From Cyanodermella asteris (lineage: Eukaryota > Ascomycota > Lecanoromycetes > Ostropales > Stictidaceae), in the NCBI GenBank assembly GCA_900618795.1, contig UYJD01000014.1, positions 991,824 through 1,055,823 of the forward strand: a stretch of 64,000 nt of DNA, written 5' to 3'. The translations under genes were made by a program, and so were the position numbers. Position 1 is the first letter of the stretch. The number at the start of each line of letters is the position of its first letter. Positions 11,565-21,823 of the stretch are shown piece after piece. The notes under the pieces were generated by a model. The model was given only the letters and a program-made list of their open reading frames with translations. It had not been told where the DNA came from and did not search any database.

Positions 11565-12475
11565 GATTGTTGCCATAGCTGGACTTTTGGAAGAGAGTGT
11601 GCTCGGTCATGCACTGTATAAGGAGGGATGATGGTATTCAGATTGGATGATATGAGATGCTGAAGCTCATCATCGGGTCAGGACCATGCGCGCAGACATT
11701 TAGACGGAAGACAAAAGATCGGATCCCGCCTCGCGAGGCGAGCTGGAGGGGACGTGTGCGTATACGAGTTGCGCGGCTTAATAGTATATAGTCGCAGCCG
11801 GTGTGGAGGACAGATTGTTCCTAATAAAAGTATCCTTGCGCTGATGCTTGCGGAAGGATCGCCCCGAACTCAATTTCGCGATCTACAATTCAGCGGCTTG
11901 CGGCTCGTGTAGCCTTCCCCACCGCATCGGTGACCGTTCAAGCAATAATGCTGCATTACTTATCTGAGATACACACGCCGCGAAGAGACGAAAGAATCTC
12001 CTCGGCACCACTGCCATCCTCCAGTGTGCTGACGAGTCTGTTGGCAGGGTTCAGGCGAGGCAACCTTCCCGTTAACGTCGCACTTCTTTTGGAGACATGT
12101 TTCAATACATGAACTCGGCTAAATCCATAGCCAGGACTTACATGGGCCGCTATACGGAAATTCGGCTGAATACCTGGCATTGAACTTGGTAAAATGCTCG
12201 ACTGAGTACCTCGCGTTCGAAATATCTGGCCAGGAAATTCGTAACATGTTTCAAGAACAATTCCACAGGATTTCTGGAATAAGTTCTCACAAAACACTCC
12301 AGGCAATTTCGGTACCACTTGTGGCGCGAATAATAGATCAGAACCAATCTTCCTATATAGCTCAAAGCTCATCCGTCTTTTACGTCACTTAATAGCAAAC
12401 CGCATTGCTACATGCCAGAGTCGCCTGTGTAGACAATTTCACCAGACACTCGAGGCCTTCGCCACGATCCTTCTC
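11565..12475. other. Intergenic, ALG5 promoter and GNAT 3' flank
   Basis: No supported gene. A 138-codon open frame on the minus strand (11956-12372) shows no recognisable domain and is probably fortuitous. TATATAG-type AT runs occur at about 11785-11792. Confidence 0.45.
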
Positions 12476-13198
12476 TCACTTCGTTCTAAACTCCTCCAAC
12501 CGCTTCCTCTGCCGGCCCTCTCCATCAAAGTTCCCCTCCTCCAACCAGCTCTCCAACTCCGACCTCCTCGCCGGCCACTCCTCATCCGTAATACTGTACC
12601 ACGCCGTATCGCGACTCCGTCCCTTGACCACAAAGTGCTTCCTGAAGATCCCCTTGAACACAAACCCGAGCCGCCTCGCCGCACGGTTGCTCGGCGCGTT
12701 CAGCGCATGACACTTCCACTCGTACCGCCTGTATCCGAGACCCTCGAAAGCATATCTTGCCATCAGGTACATGGCCTCCGTAGCCGCCGGCGTCCGCTGC
12801 AACGCCGGCGAGAACATGATGTTTCCGACCTCGATGCTCGCGTGCACCGGATCGATGCGTAGGTACGAGGCCACGCCTAGAACTTTCTGGCCTTCCGGGG
12901 CTGACGAGTCGGTGTCCCTGTTGGAGAGGATGGCGTAGAAGAGCGGATTCGTACTGGTGGATTTGGTCGTGAGGTTTGATCTGAAGGTGGCGAGGTCGTG
13001 GTACGGGCCGTCCAGCATGTAGTCCCAGAGGTGGGCGTGCTCGTCGCCGCAGACGTGCGGATACAGGGCGTCGGCGTGTTCGGGCCGGAGAGCTACGAGC
13101 GTTACGTAGCGGCCGGCGAGAGGCTTCTCGTTGGAGGGGAGTGGTCGAGGGATTGGATCGACTTCGGGGCCCAGAGGGTTCGGAGGTCGTGAACTCAT
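12476..13198 (-). CDS. GNAT-family N-acetyltransferase, RimJ/RimL-like
   Basis: Single exon of 240 residues from the ATG at 13198. It has the order typical of Acetyltransf_3 proteins: an N-terminal strand (AGRYVTLVALRPEHADAL), a central strand with VLGVASYLRIDP and ASIEVGNIMFSPALQRT (acetyl-CoA-proximal region), then EAMYLMARYAFEGLGYRRYE and the late block NAPSNRAARRLGFVFKGIFR. Members acetylate amino groups of proteins or small molecules. Fungal proteins of this layout are largely uncharacterised, so the substrate is unknown. There is no targeting signal. It lies head-to-tail downstream of the Kex2-repeat gene on the same strand, without obvious functional linkage. Confidence 0.85.
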   Translation of the reverse strand: MSSRPPNPLGPEVDPIPRPLPSNEKPLAGRYVTLVALRPEHADALYPHVCGDEHAHLWDYMLDGPYHDLATFRSNLTTKSTSTNPLFYAILSNRDTDSSAPEGQKVLGVASYLRIDPVHASIEVGNIMFSPALQRTPAATEAMYLMARYAFEGLGYRRYEWKCHALNAPSNRAARRLGFVFKGIFRKHFVVKGRSRDTAWYSITDEEWPARRSELESWLEEGNFDGEGRQRKRLEEFRTK

Positions 13199-13733
13199 AT
13201 TGCAGGTCTCTGTGTGGAATTTGGCTTATGAGGCCCTTGACCGATTTTTGATGACTCTCACTTGCTTCTGAGACATGGAAGGTGGAGTGAGCATGGTATT
13301 TATGTCGTGCGGACTTAGACGGGTGTCCGGTGGAGGATGAGTTGAGTCATTGGTTTTGAGTTACGGATTGCGAATCCTGCAGCACGTTGTCAGCTTTTGC
13401 GGGTGTCTATGATATTTGGTGTGATAGACTGATAGACTGCCAGGATCGTACCCGAAGTTCTTTTAGGAAGGTACATCCAGCGCGAAGTCATCCATCCCTG
13501 AGAGGACAATTATCACTTCAGCGGGGCGGTGCCGAATATCACGATGCCCGATGCTCAAAGTCAGCAGTATGGCGCGTTCTTGAAGTGAACATGAAGTTCA
13601 CATGGCAAGAAAGACAAATACTTCTTTCATGGCTGACGATGAAATTGTCAAATGAGTGTGCAGAAGCTCGCTACCTAATACCCACCATTCAGATCTCAGG
13701 TCCAGCACCTTGACTCTAGTCCACAATTCCCAC
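13199..13733. other. Intergenic between GNAT gene and repeat polyprotein gene
   Basis: No gene is recognised. It contains the upstream region of the GNAT gene and the 3' end of the polyprotein transcript. Confidence 0.45.
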
Positions 13734-14869
13734 TCAGCTCATGCAGAGGGCATTCCTCTTCCCAAGCCCACCAACCTCATTGTTCCTCTTACTCCACTCT
13801 TGATACGCCTCCACCGTACCCGGAGCCCTCTTCCACTTCTGCAGCGCCTCCACAAGTTCATCGTCCTTCCTGACCAACGCCGGCCTTCGCCCATGATCCT
13901 GCAACTGCTCCAACTTGGCCTCCGCGGCAATCTGCTCAGCAATCTGCTCGTCATCATCGCCGGCCCCATCGCGCTTCACCTCCACGGAAGCCTGCTCGTC
14001 CACGGCCGTCGCAAATTGCTCTTGCTGATCCTCGCTCAGGCCGATCTTGGAGAGGATGGAGGCCAGGAAGGAGTCTTGAGTCGAGCGCTTGCTGACTGCG
14101 GCGGCCTCCGCGGATTGCATGGCGACGAGGCTCTGGGCTTGTTGGATTGCGGGAGCGCCGAGGCCTGCTTTTTCGAGGATGCGGGTGAGGAAGGCGTTCT
14201 CGGGAAGGGCGCGCTTTTCGTCGGCCTTTGAGACTTCGTTTTCTTGGGCTTGCTGGACGACAACGTCTTTGGCCTGAGCCGCCTGGTGGTCACTCAGACC
14301 GACCTTCAGGAGAATGCGGGTAAGAAAATCGCTGCTTTCGATGGAGCGCTTGCCGGCTTTCGCGGCCTCGTTCTCGGTGGCTTGCTGGGCGACGACGTCT
14401 TTGGCTTGGGCGAGTTGGTTGTCGTTGAGGCCGACTTTTTCGAGGATTCGGGTCAGAAAGTCGGTGCTCTGGATTGAGCGTTTGCTGGATTTGGCCTCGT
14501 TGACCTGACTCTCCTGGTGAATCACATCCTTGGCTTGTGCGATTTGAGCGTCGTTGAGGCCGACTTTCTCCAAGATGTTGGTCAGGAAGCTGGCGGGTTT
14601 GGTGGAGCGTTTGTGCACGTGAGCACCAGGGAAGCGGACACCAAATGCTGGGTAACGGCGCTGTAGTGTCGCCTATGAGCTCTTAGCAAGGACATCGTCG
14701 CCTGTTTGAGCGGTCATGCTCATACCTCATCAACGCCCATCGCGCGCTCGGCCTCGATCCTGGCAAGATCTGGGTGTGCCGCATCGGAACCCAGGTCAGA
14801 GAATGGAACTGCACGAGCAGCAGCCTGCTCTGCAGCGAGTGCAACGGCAAGGAACGTAATGTACTTCAT
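13734..14869 (-). CDS. Secreted repeat polyprotein with Kex2 (KR) cleavage sites
   Basis: Exons 14869-14726 and 14660-13734 (65-nt intron, GTATGA donor, CTACAG acceptor) give 356 residues. Residues 1-20 (MKYITFLAVALAAEQAAARA) form a signal peptide. After a propeptide, RR at 49-50 and KR at 65-66 bracket a short segment. Five homologous units of about 36-43 residues follow (67-107, 110-151, 154-196, 199-238, 241-276), each closed by Lys-Arg. Shared core: F-L-(T/A)-x-I-L-x-K-(V/A/I)-G-L, then AQAKDV in units 1-3, which looks like an amphipathic helix. Further KR pairs at 277, 325, 339 and 349 would release one acidic segment and the short tails 327-338, 341-348 and 351-356. This is the architecture of kexin-processed repeat proteins (the type that includes pheromone and RiPP precursors and Ece1), but the core matches none I recognise. 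The role of the peptides is unknown; no modifying enzyme lies next door. Confidence 0.8.
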
Positions 14870-15389
14870 TGTGAACGACGGTGAAAACGAGTGACAGTAG
14901 ACTTGAGCCGGCCAAGTCACGTAGGACACCTGCAATTCAACTATGAGGTGGAAAACGATACAAAGGAAAGCGACACGAGCATCACACAAAGCAACTTATA
15001 AGAATTCGTCTGATGTTCCAAGGGCTGGGAATGAAGGGGTCTGTACATAGGCAAGGGGCCTACGCACAAAGTCGGAGGTTGGCTTAAGGAATGTCCGTCT
15101 GCCGCACGACCAAGGGATAGGTGCTGTGTGCCACGCAAACTTGCCTGTCAGAAATAGCTATGATCAGCCATCAAATAACATAAAACACATCACACTCAGA
15201 CATTCGGGTATCACAAGGTTTCAGAATCTGCTCAGTTGCGCGGCCAAATAAATGCTGCGTCTCGTGGGGAAGGTCGCAACAGTTCTTTTGAAATTGTCGA
15301 CGGCTATGCCGGCCGAACTTGCGACCGTCAGCCTGACCGCCTTGTGTCTATTTTATTGTTATTTTTCATCAGTCGTAAAGCTATGCGAG
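14870..15389. other. Promoter region of the repeat polyprotein gene
   Basis: No gene is seen. It probably holds the polyprotein promoter and the 3' flank of the coiled-coil gene. Confidence 0.45.
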
Positions 15390-16811
15390 CTATGCATTCC
15401 TTCCAGCATTACCCGACCCCCATGCTGAACCAAAATTGAGTGATCGCTTGATCCGCAGTGGTGGGTCGCCGCCATCTTTTTGAGCGACATCGTCCGATTT
15501 TGACAGACTCGACCTGCTTGAGATTTCTTGCTCTCTTGACAAGCTATTCAGCCTGTCATCCAACTTGCTCAAGAAGTCGCCTCCTTTCTGGTCCTTTTCC
15601 TGGCCAGGCTGATGGGGAAGACTAAGCGGTCCCTTCAATGCAGGGTCGTCCTCGAGATTCTTTACGTCTGACTGTGCAGTCGCGGTAGCTGATGCATTCG
15701 CTTCAGGAATTGGCACGTTGAAGTAGCTGTCGGCACGTTCGTTTGGTGGGCGGATAGGCTTAGCTCCGTCCAGCGTCGAGGGACGAGGCTCCAGTGGTGG
15801 TTTCTCCTGTTCTGCCTCGTAAACAACCGGCGCAATGCCGAGCGGAGTCGTGGCACCCGTGCTCTCTCCTGGAGAATCAGCCAGCCTGGCGAGGGGTGTG
15901 TGACCAGCGGCATGAGTGTAGAGCTCCTTGGATGGAAGTTGAAGTATCTTCTGCGTGGACGGGATCTCTATAGTCACAGGCCTTGATGGAGTCGCAGCTT
16001 TGTCTTCGGGAGACTTGATCGGACTCGGACTGAATAGAGGTGAAGGTGTCCCGCTGTGAGAATCCTCCAAAATTGCCTTCTTGACCGAAATTGGTAAGCT
16101 TGTGGCTTTTATTATAACGCCATCAAGGTTTCTATCGACCAATTCCCCAGGAATAACTTGACCCTCGAGTTCCTTGTTGATCTGCTCGTTTGTCGGACCG
16201 TTGGCGAAAGCGACGCTCTTTGTACGCTCGACTCCCTCCGGAATAGACTGCATGTGCGGCTTCGACCCTGCGCGATCTTTGGACATGACGCGATCCATTC
16301 CTACTGATCCAGGAGGGCCTGCCGAGCTTGGACTGAGGTTCTGCTCCTTATTCGATAGATTCGGGGCAAGGTTGCTTGGTGCACTGGCAGTCCTGGAACT
16401 TGTGGCGCTGCCGATGGAATACTTCGATAGCTTGTCCGCAATTGAAGGGATATCTGATCCTTGAAGATGTGATATTCTTGTGATCTTCGCCTCCAGCTCC
16501 GCAACCTTCAACAACAGCTCTTGTCTCTCAATCTCCCACATGGATCGCTCCTCACGGTGCTGTTGTCGCAATGACTCGACAGCTTTTCTGTAGTGCTCGA
16601 TGTAATGCTGAGAAGCGACGTGCTGCGAGAAGACTGCGGCTTTGATATCGTGCTTGGGCATCTCACTCGCCGAAGAAACGGTCGCTCGTCGTGGCGGGGA
16701 TGGAGGTGCTGGAAGGGATGGAGAGACCAAGGCGGGCGAGGAGGAGTTGTGGGACCATGATTGATTCATGGTCGAGCTCATGGGATCAAAGCTGGGAGAC
16801 GCAGTAGCCAT
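15390..16811 (-). CDS. Uncharacterised Ser/Pro-rich protein with coiled coil
   Basis: Single open exon. I place the start at the ATG at 16811 (473 residues), because the open frame upstream of it has no ATG; an upstream exon cannot be excluded. The N-terminal 60 residues are Ser/Pro-rich. A helical, probably coiled-coil segment follows (QHYIEHYRKAVESLRQQHRE, then ERQELLLKVAELEAKI, about 75-115). The rest is disordered, with many SP/TP sites (LFSPSPIKSP). It ends in a basic and aromatic tail (LRIKRSLNFGSAWG) of the kind that is conserved in such fungal proteins. I do not recognise a named family. It could be a scaffold or a cytoskeletal adaptor, but that is a guess. Confidence 0.7.
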   Translation of the reverse strand: MATASPSFDPMSSTMNQSWSHNSSSPALVSPSLPAPPSPPRRATVSSASEMPKHDIKAAVFSQHVASQHYIEHYRKAVESLRQQHREERSMWEIERQELLLKVAELEAKITRISHLQGSDIPSIADKLSKYSIGSATSSRTASAPSNLAPNLSNKEQNLSPSSAGPPGSVGMDRVMSKDRAGSKPHMQSIPEGVERTKSVAFANGPTNEQINKELEGQVIPGELVDRNLDGVIIKATSLPISVKKAILEDSHSGTPSPLFSPSPIKSPEDKAATPSRPVTIEIPSTQKILQLPSKELYTHAAGHTPLARLADSPGESTGATTPLGIAPVVYEAEQEKPPLEPRPSTLDGAKPIRPPNERADSYFNVPIPEANASATATAQSDVKNLEDDPALKGPLSLPHQPGQEKDQKGGDFLSKLDDRLNSLSREQEISSRSSLSKSDDVAQKDGGDPPLRIKRSLNFGSAWGSGNAGRNA

Positions 16812-18057
16812 GCTGGGCGGACGGGGAGGAGCTCGAGTGAGGGAGGTCGTCAAGGACAGACGCGAGGGTTCGTGCTGGGTCGTGTCAGGCACCAGGCGAC
16901 GCACAACAGTATTCGAAGCACAAAGCTCCGGGGTCAATCAAAAATGGTACCGAAGCGCCGGCGCAAGGTCATGGGGGTATCAGGCGGGCTGGCGGTCGTG
17001 ATGGAGATGCAGTAGGAAAATGCTGGGGACGGCGGTGAGGCAGCAAACAGTCAGGAACAACTTGTTCATGGTTGGGCGAACAAAGCTTCGATGAGGCTTT
17101 TGTGTGGAGGAAGCTAAACTGGTTCGGAAGCGAAGTCTGTTTGGCGATGGTGACTCGTGAGCGCGCGACTTCCCTCGCCTTCGCCGGCAGGTCGCCGTTG
17201 CAGATCATTACGTCGTCGCCTCAGGGTCCGCTCGCCTGAAGCATCTGAAACCCAAGGAACACAAGCCGTCTCTCTCACCTTTGCGTGTTTGTACACCATC
17301 CGGCATTCTTCGTGCAAGGTCATGACCCGGCTGTTTTGTTGATGAGCTTCCAAGCGTCGCAGAGGCGGACATCGCCCATGATGCATAGATTTCCGCCTAA
17401 AGGTACGAAAGAGCGCTTCCCAGCGGCAAGGGATCCCAGCGCAGGAACAGAAGTTATATTTAAGCTCATGATATTTCATAATCGTGCTATCTGCTTATCA
17501 CTGGTGGGTTCAGCTGATCTGAGGATTAACAACGTTACTGCACCGCCTCACACATCGTTTATTCAATGCTGTAACCCATGCCAGACTTGATTTGCTGCTG
17601 CGACAAGGAAGCGTAGCTGTGGCGCTGGACACGTACTTGGACTGTAGTCTCGGCACAGAACATAGTGCACAGCCAGACAAGCCTTCGGCCTCGAACAAAG
17701 GCAGGCACTATATCAAGTACCAAGTAGAGAAGCCATCCAAGTGCACGCTCAGAAACCCAACCACTTGAGCCGTCCAAGATCCAGCTGAGCAGTTTGATAG
17801 ACTTGAGCGTAGGTGTCAATCCAGGTCGCGATTGCTGTAGTGCAGGACCGTCACTCACTTTGTTGTTTGGAATCTTGATTGCCCATCGGAAGAAGACGCC
17901 AGAAATTCTGGGATGTTGCCGTGAAAGTAGTCTCCTTGTCCACCGGTGTTGCCTACTATCACATATAGCTTCAATGTGGGCTGAACATAGGCCAAGATAT
18001 CAGTCGCTGGTCAATCATGAAGTCAGCTGTTCCGAACTGACGTTTGGAAGTTCGATC
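16812..18057. other. Intergenic between coiled-coil gene and cyclin gene
   Basis: No supported gene. A 99-codon open frame at 17559-17858 (-) has one hydrophobic stretch but no start context, intron or family resemblance that would support it. Confidence 0.45.
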
Positions 18058-19051
18058 TCATCGTTCAGCTTCGCTTGCCAACTCCCTGTTGACGATATTC
18101 ACCTCTCTTTCCACATCCTCAACCGTGAGTAACCTTCTCCCGCCCAGCTTCCTCCTCTCCTCCTCAACCCAACCCTCCAAACTCAACATTCCCACAACCA
18201 AGAACCCCAGCTCCTCTCTCTCGACATCAAACACCTCCCACCAAGCCCCCGCCTCATCTCCTACAACCCTGACCTTCGTCTGCCGCGACGCAAGATAAAT
18301 CGCCGACACAGCCAGCGCATGCGGCTGATGTGTCACGTACAGCAGCTGCGGGCTGAGCAGAGCCGTGTTGAGAAGCTCCAAAGTCCGGGCCGCTAGGGCT
18401 TTCGATTTCTCGGTTGGGTTGCCGGGTGGCAGGGCGCCGAGGGTGCTAAGATAGGTTAGGGCGAGGCCGTGGGGCAGGCTGGTGCGAGTTTGGTAGGAGA
18501 GTGTGCGTAAGATCAGGGACTCGGAGCGTTGGAGGGTAAGGAGTGAGGCTTGGTACATGCCTTCGGTCATGGTGTACGAGGTTGCATCTTGAGGTCGAGC
18601 CGCCGTCGAATTCGTACTTTGATTGTGTGATGAAAGTGGCGAGATTTCGGAGATTAAGAAGGCGTAGACATTGCAGACTGATCGTGGCGACACTGGGCTT
18701 GCAGAGAGTTTCGCCGTCAAATATATGGCAGCGGCTGAGATATCCTAGCTCCCTGTTAGCAAAGATCGATCGTTGGCGTTGGGAAAGGATTAATCAGACC
18801 TTGATTGAGTGGGTGCGAAAACTTCCGCCTTCTGGACCCAAATAGAATCTGGTGACCGTGACGATGGCCTGGGCAATGACATCTTGCGGGAGTCGGAGGA
18901 AGATGCCAGCAGACTGCGTAAGGATATTCCCTTGATATCGAATTGAATTGATCAGTAACGAAGGGAGGCCGTCCAGTACCGACGCGGATTGAGTTATTTG
19001 GTCCGGCGTTGCGAGTGCATTCGATATTGAACTGAGCGTCTTCAGCTCCAT
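18058..19051 (-). CDS. Cyclin L-like cyclin-box protein
   Basis: Exons 19051-18800 and 18744-18058 with a 55-nt intron (GTCTGA donor, AGCTAG acceptor), 312 residues. The cyclin box spans the splice site: GNILTQSAGIFLRLPQDVIA, then QAIVTVTRFY, then after the intron DISAAAIYLTAKLSASPVSP and RSVCNVYAFLI. This order (an IQAAGIFLRLPQ-like helix, a VTxxRFY helix, then A-IYLA-K-SP-R) matches transcription- and splicing-type cyclins of the L/K class. These partner CDKs acting on the RNA polymerase II C-terminal domain or splicing factors. The second cyclin fold (LSPQLLYVTHQPHALAVSAI) is also visible. There is no RS-rich tail like that of animal cyclin L. The exact orthology is inference. Confidence 0.8.
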
Positions 19052-19285
19052 GTCTTAATCCTTGCAATTCAGAAGATGCCTGAAAGTTGTAGACTCGACA
19101 TGAAAAACTAATTCGGTTTGTGTTACTCTTGTGTTGCTTCGTTATAAGTCGACCATTTCCCCCAACATACTGCTTTTCGACACACGCGTGCAACACAATT
19201 GATAGAAAAGAGCTCTATCAGTAGGAAGAAAAAACTGGAGGCGAATGAAGCAAGTGGAATGTCGGAGCGACTGTCAAAAATTGAT

Positions 19286-19289
19286 AAAA
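19286..19289 (-). terminator. Pol III T-run terminator of tRNA-Met
   Basis: Four consecutive T residues on the minus strand lie 3 nt after the mature 3' end of the tRNA, the usual RNA polymerase III stop signal. Confidence 0.6.
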
Positions 19290-19292
19290 GAA

Positions 19293-19364
19293 TAGCTACA
19301 GCTGGTTTCGATCCAGCGGCCTCCGGGTTATGAGCCCGGCGATCTTCCCCTGATCTATGTAGCT
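19293..19364 (-). tRNA. tRNA-Met (anticodon CAT), no intron
   Basis: The reverse strand folds into a cloverleaf. The 7-bp acceptor stem is AGCTACA/TGTAGCT, the D stem GATC/GATC and the anticodon stem CCGGG/CCCGG around loop CTCATAA (anticodon CAT). The T stem is GCTGG/CCAGC with loop ATCGAAA, followed by discriminator A. The acceptor stem and body resemble an elongator rather than an initiator methionine tRNA, although the two cannot be fully separated by eye. A TTTT run just past the 3' end (19286-19289 on this strand) would terminate RNA polymerase III. Confidence 0.88.
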
Positions 19365-21823
19365 GACAAGGCAACCATGTCGACTATGGGCTTTGGCGGA
19401 ACCAAAAACAAATATATACTCTTGTTACTACCCGCGTCACACTTTTTCCCCTTGTTGACGCTCTTACTATATACAATACCGCTCACAACTTGCTTTACGG
19501 TTTACAGAGCTGCATACAGCAGCCACCGTTTATGAGTTGCGCATGTCCCTGCGATGAATCCTTTTCTAGGCAGCTAACAGGCAATGCGACTGTGAGATAT
19601 GCGTTGGGCACTGCAACGCCATCGTCATCATTACACCTTCCGTCCTGCGAGCATCCAGACCCAGCAACGAGACACACAGACGTTCGTTTAGTCGGACTTG
19701 TTGAGGCTACACTGCCGACCCGATCGACGCTCGCAGGTTGACTCTGAACTAGTGCAAGGAGGGGAACGTACTGGTAGAAAGGATGTGGTACAGCAAGCAC
19801 CTCAACTGGTTCGAGATTTCGTAATGAAAGTACCATGTTGATTCAAAATTATGGGCATCATATCGTAATGCATCAAGAGGTGGTCACTTCTGCCCACTCA
19901 AGCTGAATGCAATTTCGAAAAGACCGAAACATTCGGACGTAAACATTATTGATGTGAAATTCACACTATAACCATGGCCAGGTCTTGTGCCAGTATTGGA
20001 CGATTGGTATTTCCGCTGCCAGCGCGCAGCGGCTCGTGGTGAAGAGATCACCACAAAGAGCTCCTTCATCTAATTTGCGCGATAATCATGACGGCATGCT
20101 GTTTCAGACAGCCACCCAAGCCGGACCGGTTTGTCGCTGCCAAGTCACCAGCCTATCTTTTGTATGCGCACACCTTGAGATGATTCATGGGAATGTGATT
20201 GTGCAAGTGCTAAAGCTAGCGAGTGCCTCGCTTGTGCAGACTTCGTGGGTGTTGTCACACGCCAGGCCCTTGAAGGGAGAACGGATAACACGGTTCTGAG
20301 CGAAAGCTTAGGAGAGCTTTACGGTGGGTGTGCCAAAGTAGTCTGCGATCTGGTGTGGAGAATGTGGGTACAGAACCTCAATCATCGAGAGCATTATTAC
20401 GATAAGATTGCTAGGGAGACCTCCACACTTCGACCAGCAGTGTTGCCACCTTTTATCAGAGAGCGATTGTTCATTGCTTGCAATCTGCAACAACGATTGT
20501 AGAAATATAACACTAGCCACAGCACGAGCGAATATATGCTCAACGCAGGATCCAAGCCTCGGATAGAGATAGAGAGGCCTCGCTAACGACCAGGCAAGGA
20601 TCATGGGTCGAGGGAGATGAGTGAGCTGCGCCAGGGCCATAGAAACAGGGAGGCAAAGCGCTGAAGAGGGTGAAAATAGCATCCGTATACGGAAGCTCCA
20701 GCGCTCCACCCTTGTTAGATCGTCGGGTGCAAGCGCTCACCATTTTAAGCAACGCCAATTAGACAATCGAGGGTCGCCACAGGACCGAGTGCTGTTTTCT
20801 GCGCTGTGCATGATTGCGGTGCCCGTGTGAGAGATCAAATGATCGATCGAGACGGGGTGAAGATGTAACAGTCTCTACGGTCGCATCTAGATCTCCTGTC
20901 TGTCCTCAGACTAGGTCGTAGTCGCTCGACGGTTCAGCAGCCTCGTCCATTGCCATCTGAAACGAGTGCGTCTGTTGTCAGCCTGGAGCAGTTAGCAGCT
21001 GAGACATCGACAACCTGAGACTAAGCAAGGAATTCGACAAACACCAGCGTCTAATCCGTACAGCACTAGGAAAGTGCAAGTCGACCGCGCCAAAGTCTTT
21101 TTGCCGTCTGCACAATAATTATAGGGTGTCGGAGGTGTGCTGCAGCGGGTTGGCCAGCGGAGCTTCCTCATCATCCAAAAGCTTGAGCGCGACGCGGTCC
21201 GTGGATTATTGTGCTCCAGCAGCGAGCCGTCCAGCGTCGTTGCACGCACCCTCGCCAACTAAACTTCCGCCCATCCACCCTTTCGCTCACTATCTTTTCG
21301 CCTTCTGTCCCTCGTTTTGACCCCTCTCACCCTATACGAACTTACCTTTCTTCTTCAATCGACTGTCGCACAGTCTACGATTTCGCTGGGAATCGAATGG
21401 TGCTGTCGCTTTCTTTCCGGTGCTGACGGCAGGTCCGTGAAGGCGATTGCAGCCAGGAGAAGGGTAGGAGGAATCGTGGAAACGACGGGCACATCCGTTT
21501 CAACTCCTTCAAGTCGTCCTCGGATATCTCAACAACTTTCGCTTCGACCTTTGTGCCTGTAAGAGGTGGATTTGCAGATTTCGGACGGCTTTCACGTTGT
21601 TGCCTCGTACGTTGGGTTTGGTTGTCTTTGTGACAAATAGCCGGCTGCAAATCAGCACCAACTTCACTCAGCTTAACGCACTCGATACCATCCAAACGCA
21701 TCGGCTCCACACCGTGGTCAACCATTCTCGAAGCTTTCAGCCGACTGCGTCAAGCCCTATCGCCGACTGTCTGTAGTTTTGCGCTCGATCGCGAGCTCTG
21801 CAGTCCGTCCAGGATCTGCCAAA
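19365..21823. other. 2.5-kb gap between tRNA and WSC gene
   Basis: No gene is recognised. Open frames reach at most about 133 codons and lack recognisable motifs. The last several hundred bases are rich in pyrimidine tracts (CTTTCTTCTTC, 21270-21360) and are likely the long 5' leader and promoter of the WSC sensor gene. Confidence 0.45.

Noticed and set aside
11956-12372. 138-codon minus-strand open frame upstream of ALG5
   Set aside because: No domain, signal peptide or splice structure; composition looks like noncoding DNA of the promoter.
13734-14869. Idea that the Kex2-repeat protein is the precursor for the UstY pair
   Set aside because: It lies 26 kb away with several housekeeping genes between, and its 36-43-residue units do not resemble short dikaritin cores. 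It cannot be excluded, but position gives no support.
17559-17858. 99-codon minus-strand frame with one hydrophobic segment
   Set aside because: One possible membrane helix alone is not enough; no family resemblance or intron support.
19495-19836. 113-codon minus-strand frame with a Cys-containing C-terminus
   Set aside because: No signal peptide, and the cysteine spacing fits no family I know; close to a tRNA in a gene-poor stretch.
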